36,362 nucleotides of DNA from positions 1 to 36,362 of the forward strand of contig JAPPIB010000002.1 of NCBI GenBank assembly GCA_028820695.1. Direction: 5' to 3'. The notes under the pieces were generated by a model that searched no databases, was not told the origin of the DNA, and saw only the letters and a list, made by a program, of their open reading frames with translations. How positions within the stretch are numbered: the first letter of the stretch is position 1; every line of letters begins with the position of its first letter. This DNA comes from Acidiferrobacterales bacterium. GTDB lineage: Bacteria; Pseudomonadota; Gammaproteobacteria; Arenicellales; JAJDZL01. Shown in pieces: positions 16,445 through 25,496 of the stretch. The position numbers and the translations under genes were made by a program.

Positions 16445-17014
16445 ATGGATCATCAGGAATTGAAAAGAATCGTTGAGGCGGCAATTTTGACGTCCGACGT
16501 TCCGGTGACCGTCGAACAGCTGAGCAGTCTATTCGATGAGCAGGACGGTGCGACGATTCTTGACGTTGAGCGTGCTTTGCTGGATATTGAAAGAGACTGT
16601 GAGAACCGCGGTGTGGAACTGAAGAGAATCGGAGGCGGTTACCGCTATCAATCCCGTGAAAAATACGCGGAATGGTTGCGTCGACTGTCGGAGATCCGGC
16701 CCAGGCGATATTCCCGTGCGCTGATGGAAACGCTTTCAATCATTGCATTTCGTCAACCGGTTACCAGAGGAGATATCGAGAGTATCCGAGGTGTTTCTGT
16801 CTCAACAGAAATCATGCGTACTCTGCTGACAAATGAATGGATTGAACAGGCGGGCGACAAACAGGTTCCAGGACGCCCCGCATTGTTCAAGACAACGCTG
16901 AAGTTTTTAGAATACTTCAATCTTGAGTCACTTGATGACCTGCCGGCTCTGGACTTGCTTGAAAAACAGGCATCATCGGAGCCTCCTTCCGATGAGAGTG
17001 AACTGAACGAGTGA
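16445..17014 (+). CDS. scpB: Segregation and condensation protein B
   Basis: Winged-helix partner of ScpA in the SMC-ScpAB complex, 189 residues, normal length. It starts MDHQELKRIVEAAILTSDVP, and the second winged helix contains ALMETLSIIAFRQPVTRGDI followed by ESIRGVSVS and GRPALFKTTLKFLEYFNL. The ATG is six bases after the scpA stop. The acidic C-terminal tail (about 172-189) is unstructured. Confidence 0.95.
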   Translation: MDHQELKRIVEAAILTSDVPVTVEQLSSLFDEQDGATILDVERALLDIERDCENRGVELKRIGGGYRYQSREKYAEWLRRLSEIRPRRYSRALMETLSIIAFRQPVTRGDIESIRGVSVSTEIMRTLLTNEWIEQAGDKQVPGRPALFKTTLKFLEYFNLESLDDLPALDLLEKQASSEPPSDESELNE

Positions 17015-17055
17015 GTCTGCGACACCTTTCGCCTCCAGCATGAGCAATTGCGGAA

Positions 17056-17793
17056 ATGAGCGAGCGAATTCAAAAATATCTGGCTCGTAAAGGCTTCGGT
17101 TCCAGAAGAGAGATTGAGCAATGGATTAAGGAGGGACGGGTTCGACACGATGGCGGTGAATATAAGCTGGGCGATCGGGTTGAATATGGTGATCTTGTAG
17201 TTGTTGATGACCGACACATTACGGTGAGCGAAGGCGCATCAGTGACACGTGTGATCGCGTATCACAAAAAGTCGGGCGAAGTCTGCAGCCGAAATGACCC
17301 TGCAAATCGTCCGCTCACATTTGACTCCCTTCCACCAATTGAACATGGTCGATGGGTCTCAGTAGGCAGGCTTGACCTCAACACAACTGGCTTGTTGCTC
17401 TTCACCAATGACGGCAGTCTTGCGAATTCACTCATGCACCCGGCGAATGAGATTGAACGGGAATATCTTTGCCGGGTATTCGGCGAGGTTTCCGAGCAGA
17501 AACTGATGGCTTTGCGAACTGGCGTCAGATTCGACGGTGAAATTCTTTTCTTCAATCAGATCGAGACATTGAAAGGGAAAGGAAGCAACCAGTGGTACAG
17601 GATTATCCTGAAGCAGGGCAGGAATCGTGAGATCCGTCGGGCCTGGGAAGCTGTCGGCAATCAGGTAAGCAGACTGAAAAGGGTTAGATACGGCAGCATT
17701 GTTCTGGACAATAGACTCCCCCAGGGAAAGTGGAAGGAACTGGACCGGACGCAAACATCACAACTGATGCAATCCGTGAAGTCGACCGTTTGA
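17056..17793 (+). CDS. rluB: 23S rRNA pseudouridine synthase, RluB family
   Basis: Isomerises uridine in helix 93 of 23S rRNA (U2605 in E. coli). The 245-residue protein has an N-terminal S4 RNA-binding domain (about 1-50, IQKYLARKGFGSRREIEQWI) and the RsuA-type catalytic core with the nucleophile Asp107 in VGRLDLNTTGLLLFTNDG, then HPANEIEREY and LKQGRNREIRRAWEAVG. It lacks the long basic tail of E. coli RluB. Linkage to scpAB supports RluB over RluE or RluF. It ends the plus-strand run; the next four genes are on the minus strand. Confidence 0.9.
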   Translation: MSERIQKYLARKGFGSRREIEQWIKEGRVRHDGGEYKLGDRVEYGDLVVVDDRHITVSEGASVTRVIAYHKKSGEVCSRNDPANRPLTFDSLPPIEHGRWVSVGRLDLNTTGLLLFTNDGSLANSLMHPANEIEREYLCRVFGEVSEQKLMALRTGVRFDGEILFFNQIETLKGKGSNQWYRIILKQGRNREIRRAWEAVGNQVSRLKRVRYGSIVLDNRLPQGKWKELDRTQTSQLMQSVKSTV

Positions 17794-17933
17794 TTCATTG
17801 TGGAATGAACGGCAATTTTCTACTGACTTTAAGGAATTTTCGGCATACAACTATTTCCAGTCTCTGCAATCGCCTGTATCACTTGGTATTTTGACTGCCC
17901 GCTCTCGTCCCTTTTGTAAATACCCCGCGAATC

Positions 17934-18602
17934 TCAACTGGAAGAGCCCCATAAAATTGACTGGATCTGGGAGACTGAATCGACAATGAAATCCGCTCCC
18001 CAAGACATCGGGTCGTCTCCAGGTGGAATGTATCCGTAGGTTACTGCGAGAGTCTGGACGCCCGCAGCTCGACCCGCCTCGATGTCGCGCGAGGAATCGC
18101 CGATAAAAATACAGTTGTCCGGCGCAGTCTGCGCCAGTTTGCATGCGTGAGTGACTGGTAACGGATGCGGCTTTCGCTCTGGCAGAGAGTCACCGCCGAT
18201 TACGCAGGCAACGTTTTTGGAAAGACCGAGCTCGTCCATCAACTCCAAAGTCAGATATTCCGGTTTATTGGTAACGATTCCCCACAACATGCCGGACTCG
18301 ATGCACCGATTCAGGATTGATGGCATTCCAGGAAATAGCTCTGTATGTACACACAGATTCTTTTCGTAGCGGTCAAGGAATCTGGAACGAAGTTCTTCAA
18401 AACCACTTTCACCGGGCGAACATCCGAACCCTGCGCGAATCAGGGCCGGTGTCCCGTTGGAAACTTGCGGACGCAATTCCTCAAACGGTATGGCTGGTCT
18501 GGAATCCTCCTTGAGAAGATGATTCAATGCACCGACCATATCCCGCGCAGTATCAGCAACGGTTCCATCCAGATCAAATAGTGCGAGGCGATACTTCTTC
18601 AA
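17934..18602 (-). CDS. HAD phosphatase: MupP or phosphoglycolate phosphatase
   Basis: Haloacid dehalogenase hydrolase, 222 residues from a TTG at 18602 that overlaps the ubiG TGA by four bases; no ATG lies before the catalytic motif, and a longer reading would start inside ubiG. Motif I is DLDGT (about 10-14), motif II is IVTNKP, the Lys is in ERKPHP, and motif IV is GDSSRDIEAGRAAG. Sequence alone fits Gph. However, the gene lies directly after ubiG and mtaD near gyrA, the position of the Pseudomonas gene for MupP, the N-acetylmuramic acid 6-phosphate phosphatase of cell-wall recycling. I favour MupP on context but cannot decide by eye. Confidence 0.85.
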   Translation of the reverse strand: MKKYRLALFDLDGTVADTARDMVGALNHLLKEDSRPAIPFEELRPQVSNGTPALIRAGFGCSPGESGFEELRSRFLDRYEKNLCVHTELFPGMPSILNRCIESGMLWGIVTNKPEYLTLELMDELGLSKNVACVIGGDSLPERKPHPLPVTHACKLAQTAPDNCIFIGDSSRDIEAGRAAGVQTLAVTYGYIPPGDDPMSWGADFIVDSVSQIQSILWGSSS

Positions 18603-19300
18603 GATCGAACGCAATGGGCAATGTAGTTGACTTCGACCCCCGAAGATAGTCGAAACGATTGATTCAGTGGGTTGTACTGCACCCCAATGAGTGATTGCAA
18701 TCTGACGCCGGCACTTCTGCACCATTGGTTGAGTTCCGAGGGGCGGATGAATTTACTGTGCTGATGCGTGCCCCTGGGCAGCGCATCAATAATGTATTCA
18801 GCACCGACAATTCCGATCAGCCAACTCCTGAAGGTCCGATTCAGGGTCGAAAAGTACAGACTTCCACCTGACCTGGTCAACTGACTGCAGGCCTGGATGA
18901 TTGAAACAGGATCAGGAACATGCTCGAGCAGTTCCATGCAGGTGACGATATCAAATTCAATCGAATGGGTTTCGGCATAACGTTCAACCGTGGAGTGAAC
19001 ATAGTCAACTTCAAGGTTGCTTTCCAGAAGATGCAGTCTTGCCACTTGCAACGATGCTTCGCTGACATCCAGGCCGGTGACGTTGGCGTTGCTCTTCGCA
19101 AGTGATTCAGAAAGGATTCCACCGCCGCAACCGACGTCAAGGATCCTGGCTCCTGCGACCTCTGAATGATCCAGTATGAATTGCAGTCTTAGCGGATTGA
19201 GCGTGTGCAGCGGCCGGAACTTGCCATTGGGATCCCACCATTGCTCGGCAAGACTGGAAAACTTATCGACTTCAGCGTTGTCTACATTCAATGAGGTCAT
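18599..19300 (-). CDS. ubiG: Ubiquinone biosynthesis O-methyltransferase UbiG
   Basis: SAM-dependent methyltransferase that performs both O-methylations in ubiquinone synthesis. From ATG 19300 it has 233 residues and starts with the family's DNAEVDKFSSLAEQWWDPNG and PLHTLNPLRL; SAM motif I is LDVGCGGGILSE (about 54-65), then GLDVSEASL and CMELLEHVPDP. The region YIIDALPRGTHQHSKFIRP is the UbiG membrane-contact segment. The frame is open further upstream to 19387, but that would overlap mtaD. It lies 25 bases after mtaD and overlaps the HAD phosphatase gene. Confidence 0.95.
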   Translation of the reverse strand: MTSLNVDNAEVDKFSSLAEQWWDPNGKFRPLHTLNPLRLQFILDHSEVAGARILDVGCGGGILSESLAKSNANVTGLDVSEASLQVARLHLLESNLEVDYVHSTVERYAETHSIEFDIVTCMELLEHVPDPVSIIQACSQLTRSGGSLYFSTLNRTFRSWLIGIVGAEYIIDALPRGTHQHSKFIRPSELNQWCRSAGVRLQSLIGVQYNPLNQSFRLSSGVEVNYIAHCVRS

Positions 19301-19325
19301 GCGATTTCTGCCTGGGGTCGGAAAC

Positions 19326-20642
19326 TCAACTGCTTGAGATCCTTGCTTGCCATCGATCAGCCAGTGCCATGCATTGTGAACTGTCAATTGTTGTCAGCGT
19401 CCCGAAATTCAATACACGCTTGCCGCCAATCCATACGTTCGTGACTTGGTTGCGCGTTGCGGCATGCACAACCTGTGCTGCCGGGCTATACAACGGCTTT
19501 GACTGCAGATCATCGAGATCGATTGCTACCATATCGGCCAGCTTTCCCACCTCGAGACTACCGGTCTTGTGGCTGATTCCCAGACACTTCGCACCGTTGA
19601 TTGTCGACATTCTGAGTGCTTCATTCACAGCAGCGTTTGCCGGATCTCCACTATGGCCCTTGGCAAGCAAGGCTGCGATTCTCGTTTCCTCAATCATGTT
19701 CAGGCTGTTATTGCTGGCCGCGCCATCGGTACCGATTCCGACCGTGATATTGCGGGCAAGCAAATCACTGACCGGGCAAATGCCACTTCCAAGTTTCAGG
19801 TTGGACTTTGGGCAATGCACGACACAGCTTCCAGCGTCTGCAAGCATTTCGATCTCCTCATCGATCAACTGTGTCGCATGGACAGCGACCAAGTGCTGAC
19901 TGACCATTCCGATATTGTTGAGGCGTTCAATCGGACGAACACCGTGCTGATCCAGTGAGTCTGTGACTTCCTGTGCTGTTTCGTGGACGTGCATATGCAC
20001 GCCAAGATCGTATGTCTGGGCAATGTCGGCGATCCTTTCGAAGGTGGCATCCGCTACAGTATAGGGCGCATGGGGCGCGAGCATCGCAGTGACCAGATCG
20101 GAGTTCCTGAACTTGCTGTACAAAGCCATTCCCTTTTCGAGGTATTCTTCGGACGAACCTGCCCAGACTGTGGGAAACTCCAAAACAATCATGCCAAGAG
20201 ATACACGTATGTTCGACCGCTCGGCGATCTCGCCGACCTCATCCGGAAAAAAATACATGTCATTCATGCATGTCGTTCCGCTCATAATCGCTTCGGCAAA
20301 GGCCAAAAGAGCCCCATCGCGGACGAACTCGCGGTCTGCCCATTTGGCTTCAAGCGGCCAGATGTGTTGCTCCAGCCAGTCCTTAAGAGGAAGATCTTCC
20401 GCAATCCCCCGAAACAGCGACATGGAAGCGTGTGTATGTGCGTTCACGAGACCCGGCATCAAGACATGCCCGTCGAGCGTCACATGTTCGTTCGCCTGGT
20501 ATTTCCGACTTGCTTCAGACGTCGGTACAATCTCCTTGATCTGATCTTCGACGACTACGACGCTGTGATTTTCCAAAACCGTGTCAGCATCATCGACGGT
20601 GATGATCCAGCTTGGGTCAATGATGGTGTCAGCTCTTGGCAT
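19326..20642 (-). CDS. mtaD: 5-methylthioadenosine/S-adenosylhomocysteine deaminase
   Basis: Amidohydrolase that deaminates MTA (and possibly SAH) to methylthioinosine and ammonia. The 438-residue protein has the metal-binding HTH in LVNAHTHASMSLFRG, LAPHAPYTV, the HVHET block, VVHCPKSNLKLGSG, and the catalytic Asp in GIGTDGAASNN. The Trp/Glu-rich DWLEQHIWPLEAKW loop is typical of MtaD. The pairing with a methylthioinosine phosphorylase elsewhere in the window (34353) supports MTA as substrate over chlorohydrolase-like TrzA activities. It is downstream of the NCS2 permease by 99 bases and upstream of ubiG by 25. Confidence 0.9.
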   Translation of the reverse strand: MPRADTIIDPSWIITVDDADTVLENHSVVVVEDQIKEIVPTSEASRKYQANEHVTLDGHVLMPGLVNAHTHASMSLFRGIAEDLPLKDWLEQHIWPLEAKWADREFVRDGALLAFAEAIMSGTTCMNDMYFFPDEVGEIAERSNIRVSLGMIVLEFPTVWAGSSEEYLEKGMALYSKFRNSDLVTAMLAPHAPYTVADATFERIADIAQTYDLGVHMHVHETAQEVTDSLDQHGVRPIERLNNIGMVSQHLVAVHATQLIDEEIEMLADAGSCVVHCPKSNLKLGSGICPVSDLLARNITVGIGTDGAASNNSLNMIEETRIAALLAKGHSGDPANAAVNEALRMSTINGAKCLGISHKTGSLEVGKLADMVAIDLDDLQSKPLYSPAAQVVHAATRNQVTNVWIGGKRVLNFGTLTTIDSSQCMALADRWQARISSS

Positions 20643-20741
20643 GTCCGGTCAATCCACTCAATCGAACTCAGGAAATCCACATCCGAAACTACGCCCGCCC
20701 GGTTAGGTTGTGGCTGTTTCTAAAGATACGTAAGACGATTC

Positions 20742-22478
20742 TCAACTCGGCGGCTCGACTCTGAGTGTCAGGATGTCCAAGTCGTGATACTGTTGGTGAT
20801 GGACGGATGCTGCCATGTGTCGCAACAACCTGATCGAAAGCTCCCGCTCAGTGGCTGTATCTTCTATCTCTTCACCCAAAAGAGCGATTCTGTCCTGCAG
20901 ATTATATTCTGCACCACCTGCGATAAATTCCAGTACAGCCATACCTTCTTCCTTGTGTGCATTGAGCAGCAGGCGTTGTTTCGTATCCTTCTCACCACCA
21001 TCAAGCAGTGTCAGCAAGGACTCCTCACTGACAGATTCAAGACGGAGAGCCATCTTCTCGTCCCAACCACAGTAGTTTGAGAAATCCCCGAGAAATTTTC
21101 TGATTTCCGTGAGAGATGAAACGTTGAAATCAACCTCCAACTTCCTTCGTTTCGGCTCAATGAGTTCCAGGAACAGTGTCATCAGAATTGCTGTCAGGCC
21201 GCCTGCGGTCATGCCGTTTTTCAACATCTCACCGGTATACTGTTCCAGCAGCTCAGGAAAAATCAGGTCTGCCTGACACCCGACTCCAACCCAATATGCC
21301 ACGCCGACTACCAATCCCTTTCGATAATCGATACCGTCGTTGATGATGATCTTCATGCCCACGACAAATAACAGCGAAAGCAAGACAGTCAGATAGGCAG
21401 CCGCGACCGGTCCCGGAATTGCCAAAATGACCGCCAGTCCCTTTGGAACAAAAGCGAGTGTGATATAGATGACTCCTAGTGCGACACCGACTGATCTCGC
21501 GCCGACACCGGTAAGTTCCGTGACTGAGACACTGGTCGAATAGGTTGTATTGGGAACAGTGCCGGCAATGCCCGACAATAGATTACCGACACCATCCGCA
21601 TTGACAGCACCCTGCACAATCTTGAAGTCGACAGCTTGCGGCGAGCGTCTGGACACTCTCTGGATCGCGATGGAATCGCCGACGGTTTCCACAGCACCGA
21701 TCAACGTGACCAGTATGAAAGCCGGCAGAAGTGTCCAGAATACCGGACCGAAACTGAGATCGAATCCGGGCCAGTCCCCGCCAGGAAGCCCGATCCAATC
21801 CGCACTGGCGATGCTGGCGACATCATAAAGGCCGTAGAATCCGGAAACGATTGATCCGATCACCACGCCGACCACCGGTGCCCACAACCTCATCACACCC
21901 TTGGCTGACAGTGCAATCGCGAGAATGACCGCTACAGTTACGAATGCACTGACGGGTGCGCCGTGCGGGACACCTCCTTCCGGAACATCATCCAGCAAAT
22001 CGAAAATAATCGGCATAACGGCAACTGGAATCAACATGATGACAAGCCCGGCAACAGATGGAGTCAGGATTCGTCTGAAAAAGGACAGTTTGGCCGCCAG
22101 TACAAACTGGAAAATCGAAGACAGGATAACCAGTGTCGCCAGCATTGCAGGACCGCCTTGGGCAATGGCAGTCACACAAACTGCGATGAACGCACCTGAG
22201 GAGCCCATGACGAGGACATGACCTGCACCGATCTTGCCGACTCGAACCGCTTGTATGATCGTAGTGATTCCGCTGATTGCAACAGCTGCAAATACTGCCC
22301 ACGATACATAGGATGCGCTTCCACCGCCTGCGTTGACGACAATTGCAGGGGTCAGTACCGTGCCGCCGACACAAAGTATGGCAAACTGAAAACCCAGTCC
22401 TATAGACAGTGGAATTGGAGGATTTTCGTTCGGTTCGTAACGAACGCTTGAGGTCGTATTGCTACTTGAGTCAGCCAT
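20742..22478 (-). CDS. NCS2 nucleobase permease with C-terminal RsbW/GHKL-like domain
   Basis: A 578-residue protein. Residues about 22-440 form a nucleobase:cation symporter-2 transporter (UraA/xanthine permease family) with about 14 membrane segments: LGFQFAILCVGGTVLTPAIV at the start, the substrate Glu region GAVETVGDSIAIQRVS (about 261-276), and the signature GTVPNTTYSTSVSVTELTGVG (about 306-326, PNTTYS where many have PNTTFS). Residues about 447-578 are an extra soluble domain that ordinary NCS2 proteins lack. It resembles anti-sigma/GHKL ATPases: WDEKMALRLESVSEESLLTLL matches the N-box helix and ELSIRLLRHMAASVHHQ the last helix, but the N-box Asn and a clear DxGxG are missing. The transported base is unknown; the link to mtaD suggests hypoxanthine or another purine. 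It is first gene of the minus-strand operon. No good ribosome binding site precedes the ATG. Confidence 0.85.
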   Translation of the reverse strand: MADSSSNTTSSVRYEPNENPPIPLSIGLGFQFAILCVGGTVLTPAIVVNAGGGSASYVSWAVFAAVAISGITTIIQAVRVGKIGAGHVLVMGSSGAFIAVCVTAIAQGGPAMLATLVILSSIFQFVLAAKLSFFRRILTPSVAGLVIMLIPVAVMPIIFDLLDDVPEGGVPHGAPVSAFVTVAVILAIALSAKGVMRLWAPVVGVVIGSIVSGFYGLYDVASIASADWIGLPGGDWPGFDLSFGPVFWTLLPAFILVTLIGAVETVGDSIAIQRVSRRSPQAVDFKIVQGAVNADGVGNLLSGIAGTVPNTTYSTSVSVTELTGVGARSVGVALGVIYITLAFVPKGLAVILAIPGPVAAAYLTVLLSLLFVVGMKIIINDGIDYRKGLVVGVAYWVGVGCQADLIFPELLEQYTGEMLKNGMTAGGLTAILMTLFLELIEPKRRKLEVDFNVSSLTEIRKFLGDFSNYCGWDEKMALRLESVSEESLLTLLDGGEKDTKQRLLLNAHKEEGMAVLEFIAGGAEYNLQDRIALLGEEIEDTATERELSIRLLRHMAASVHHQQYHDLDILTLRVEPPS

Positions 22479-22518
22479 GAAATTAAGATTTTGGGGGAGT
22501 AAGGGTCGGCGGGAAAGA

Positions 22519-22524
22519 TTATAG
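22519..22524 (-). promoter_or_regulatory. Candidate -10 element of the permease-mtaD-ubiG operon
   Basis: On the minus strand a perfect TATAAT lies 41 bases before the permease ATG. No good -35 is found 16-18 bases upstream, so either an activator or a non-standard promoter would be needed. Confidence 0.35.
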
Positions 22525-22759
22525 CGAATATGTCGAATGAGACGGCGCGCGAAGTCGACCTGAAAAATGGCACAGCCCCAATTCAGACTGCATCAGCGCA
22601 CTGATCTGTTGATGTGATTGTCTGTCAGATTTCCTGTCATGTGCAACGCTCCCCTGCCATATCCGGGACGATGCAAATGTACCAATTGCAGGCCGGTGAC
22701 TGACTTCATGCCTGAGAGATTGAATTGACGTTTTTCGGCCGATTTCAAGATCGAGAATG

Positions 22760-22768
22760 TGGTAAAAT
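22760..22768 (+). promoter_or_regulatory. Extended -10 promoter of gyrA
   Basis: TGGTAAAAT is an extended -10 (TGn plus TAAAAT). No -35 with standard spacing is present, which is typical for extended -10 promoters. It would give a leader of about 90 bases. Confidence 0.4.
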
Positions 22769-22864
22769 ATAGTTCCGATATGAAACTCCCCCCACTTGAA
22801 TAGCCAGGCACCGTATTCTGTGTCTGTTTTCCGAAATTCCTCAATAAGATTAAAAGGTTGACCT

Positions 22865-25465
22865 GTGTCTGTAATCGCGAAGAAAACCCTCATCGCCGAC
22901 TTGGAAAACGAAATGCGTCAATCGTACCTCGATTACGCGATGAGCGTGATTGTGGGACGTGCATTGCCCGATATACGCGATGGCCTCAAACCGGTTCATC
23001 GTCGTATCCTGTATGCGATGCATGACCTTAGAAATGACTGGAACAAGCCATACAAGAAGTCAGCACGTATCACCGGTGATGTGATCGGTAAGTATCACCC
23101 GCATGGTGATTCCGCTATCTATGACGCCATTGTCCGAATGGCGCAGGATTTTTCCATGCGGTATCCCCTGATTGATGGACAGGGGAACTTCGGCTCGATT
23201 GACGGTGATGCTGCGGCGGCCATGCGTTACACCGAAATCCGATTGTCCAGACTGGCGCACGAACTGTTGGCGGACATCGAGAAGGATACCGTGGACTTCG
23301 GCCCCAACTATGATGAGACGGAGTTGCAACCGCTGGTTCTTCCGACTCGCCTGCCGAATCTGCTGCTGAATGGTTCCGAAGGTATCGCTGTAGGTATGGC
23401 GACCAAGGTGCCGCCACATAATCTCACCGAAACCATCAACGCATGCCTGGCCTTGATCGATGATGATGGCCTGACAACAAGCGAACTGATGAGACATATG
23501 CCCGGCCCCGATTTTCCGACCGCCGGCATAATCAATGGCCAGTCCGGAATTATTGAGGCATATACCACCGGGCGCGGTTCCATTCGACTGCGTGGCAGGG
23601 TTGAGATCGAGCCGATGAAAAAGGCCAACCGACAGGCGCTGATCATCACCGAGTTGCCTTACCAGATCCTGAAAGCCCGACTGATCGAACAGATTGCCGA
23701 ACTGGTAAAAGCCGGTACTCTGGACGGAATCAGCATGGTGCGGGACGAGTCCGACAAATCCGGAATGCGCATTGTCATTGAACTGAAGACCGGTGCCAAT
23801 CCTGAAGTGGTGGAGAATAACCTATACAACTTCACCAGACTTGAGTCCACGTACGGCATCAATTTGGTTGCACTCGAACACAACCAACCCCGTCTGTTCA
23901 ATCTCAAGGAATTGCTGAATGGATTCATTCGGCATCGGCGCGAGGTTGTCACGCGCAAACTGGAATTCGAGCTGAGAAAGGCACTCGCCCGCGCACATCT
24001 CCTGGAAGGGCAGGCGGTGGCGTTATCCAACATTGATGAGATGATTGCGATCATTCGGGAGTCAAAAGGCGGTCCGGAAGCCAGGGCGAAGTTGATGGAA
24101 CGGCCATGGGATCCAAGTGTCGTCAGGCAGCTGATCTCGCAGAACGCTGCTGATGGCTCGGTCAGGGAATCGAACAATCCACACGTCGGCCTGACTGATC
24201 GCGGCTATTTCCTTTCCGAGGAGCAGGCGGTCTCTATCCTGCAGATGCGCCTGCAGAATCTGACCGCACTTGAACAGGATAAGGTATTCGACGAATTCAG
24301 GGAGATTTTGGCGCGGATCGACAGAACCAAGGCCATTCTTGCCTCGCAGGAATTGCTGATGAAGGAGATTTCCGATGAGCTGATCTCTATGCGGCATGAA
24401 TACGGTAAAAACGACAGCAGGCGTACCGAAATCGTCGAAAACGCGATGGATCTGAATAACGAAGATCTGATTGAGCGCGAGGACGTTGTGGTGACAATTT
24501 CTGAAGCCGGGTATGCCAAACAGCAGCCGATCTCGGAATATCGATCGCAAATCCGCGGCGGAAGGGGCAAGACGGCCACCACCCATAAGACAGACGACTT
24601 TGTCCGCACGATGTTTACCGCAAACACACACGACATGTTGCTTTGCTTTACCAGCCTCGGGAAAGTCTATTGGACCAAAGTCTATCGGCTGGAGCGCGCC
24701 GGTCGAACCGCTAAGGGACGACCCCTGGTCAACGTATTGCCCGCTTTGGCGGAAAATGAGCGGGTCACGGCAGTCTTGCCGATCCGCGACGACAACGGCG
24801 GCAAGTTCATCGTAATGGCAACCCGCAAGGGTCGAATCAAGAAGTGTGACGTGCACAAATTCTCCCGTCCCAGATCGAACGGTTTGCGGGCATTGAAACT
24901 GATGGAAGGCGACGAGCTGGTCAATGTTGAATTCGCAAGCGGAGACAGTGACATCCTGCTGGTCAGTGATGCGGCTCGACTGGTTCGGTTCAATGAAAAC
25001 CAGGTGCGACCGATGGGACGAACGGCAGCCGGAGTGCGCGGAATCAAGCTGGAATCAGGACAGGAACTTATCTCGATGCTCTGTATCGAACCTGAAGATC
25101 GGGAACAGGTGGCGTTGCTGGTTTCGTCGGACGGTGTCGGCAAACGCACCGACGTCAGCGAGTTTCCCAGAAAGTCCCGGGCACTGAAAGGCGTGTACGT
25201 CCTGCCTGCTTCACGGCGCAAGCAGGTAAAGATGATTGATGTGCAGTTGGTTAATGATGACGATCATATCATGCTCATTACCGATGGCGGAACCCTGATC
25301 AGGACGACCGCAAGTTCAATTTCGAAATATTCGAGAATCGCTGCCGGAGTGCGACTGATCAACCTTCAGGATGATGAAACCTTGGTCGGAGTGGCGATTG
25401 CCTCCGACGACGAATCAGACATCGAGACCGACGAAAGTTCATCGACGCAAGTCGCTGACCATTGA
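22865..25465 (+). CDS. gyrA: DNA gyrase subunit A
   Basis: Type II topoisomerase subunit that cuts and religates DNA to introduce negative supercoils. At 866 residues it is full length. The start is GTG at 22865, with AAAAGG 7 bases upstream. The N-terminal breakage-reunion domain has the catalytic Tyr122 ([11 protein letters not shown]). The quinolone-resistance region [11 protein letters not shown] keeps Ser83 and Asp87, the susceptible residues of E. coli. The GyrA box appears as QIRGGRG at the beginning of the C-terminal beta-pinwheel, and blades recur (for example [40 protein letters not shown]). The acidic tail is normal. pheA follows 31 bases later. Confidence 0.98.
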   Translation: MSVIAKKTLIADLENEMRQSYLDYAMSVIVGRALPDIRDGLKPVHRRILYAMHDLRNDWNKPYKKSARITGDVIGKYHPHGDSAIYDAIVRMAQDFSMRYPLIDGQGNFGSIDGDAAAAMRYTEIRLSRLAHELLADIEKDTVDFGPNYDETELQPLVLPTRLPNLLLNGSEGIAVGMATKVPPHNLTETINACLALIDDDGLTTSELMRHMPGPDFPTAGIINGQSGIIEAYTTGRGSIRLRGRVEIEPMKKANRQALIITELPYQILKARLIEQIAELVKAGTLDGISMVRDESDKSGMRIVIELKTGANPEVVENNLYNFTRLESTYGINLVALEHNQPRLFNLKELLNGFIRHRREVVTRKLEFELRKALARAHLLEGQAVALSNIDEMIAIIRESKGGPEARAKLMERPWDPSVVRQLISQNAADGSVRESNNPHVGLTDRGYFLSEEQAVSILQMRLQNLTALEQDKVFDEFREILARIDRTKAILASQELLMKEISDELISMRHEYGKNDSRRTEIVENAMDLNNEDLIEREDVVVTISEAGYAKQQPISEYRSQIRGGRGKTATTHKTDDFVRTMFTANTHDMLLCFTSLGKVYWTKVYRLERAGRTAKGRPLVNVLPALAENERVTAVLPIRDDNGGKFIVMATRKGRIKKCDVHKFSRPRSNGLRALKLMEGDELVNVEFASGDSDILLVSDAARLVRFNENQVRPMGRTAAGVRGIKLESGQELISMLCIEPEDREQVALLVSSDGVGKRTDVSEFPRKSRALKGVYVLPASRRKQVKMIDVQLVNDDDHIMLITDGGTLIRTTASSISKYSRIAAGVRLINLQDDETLVGVAIASDDESDIETDESSSTQVADH

Positions 25466-25496
25466 CCAACTACGTTTTTCTCACCGTAATTCGATC

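Larger units (their letters stand above)
22479..22864. other. Divergent intergenic region between the NCS2 permease and gyrA
   Basis: A 386-base gap between divergent genes. It holds a candidate promoter for each side, near its two ends. The middle (about 22530-22750) contains a TTGACG (22725-22730) with no -10 at the right distance, and otherwise nothing I can name. Minus-strand open frames here have no coding character. Confidence 0.6.

Noticed and set aside
22725..22730. TTGACG as the -35 of gyrA
   Set aside because: The nearest good -10 (TAAAAT at 22763) is 32 bases away, too far for a sigma-70 promoter.
22519..22893. Minus-strand open frame across the gyrA promoter region
   Set aside because: It overlaps the gyrA start and both candidate promoters, and the composition is not protein-like.
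23659..25221. Several long minus-strand open frames inside gyrA
   Set aside because: They are antisense frames of a well-conserved gene, rich in Ser/Arg as expected for such shadows, with no recognisable domain.
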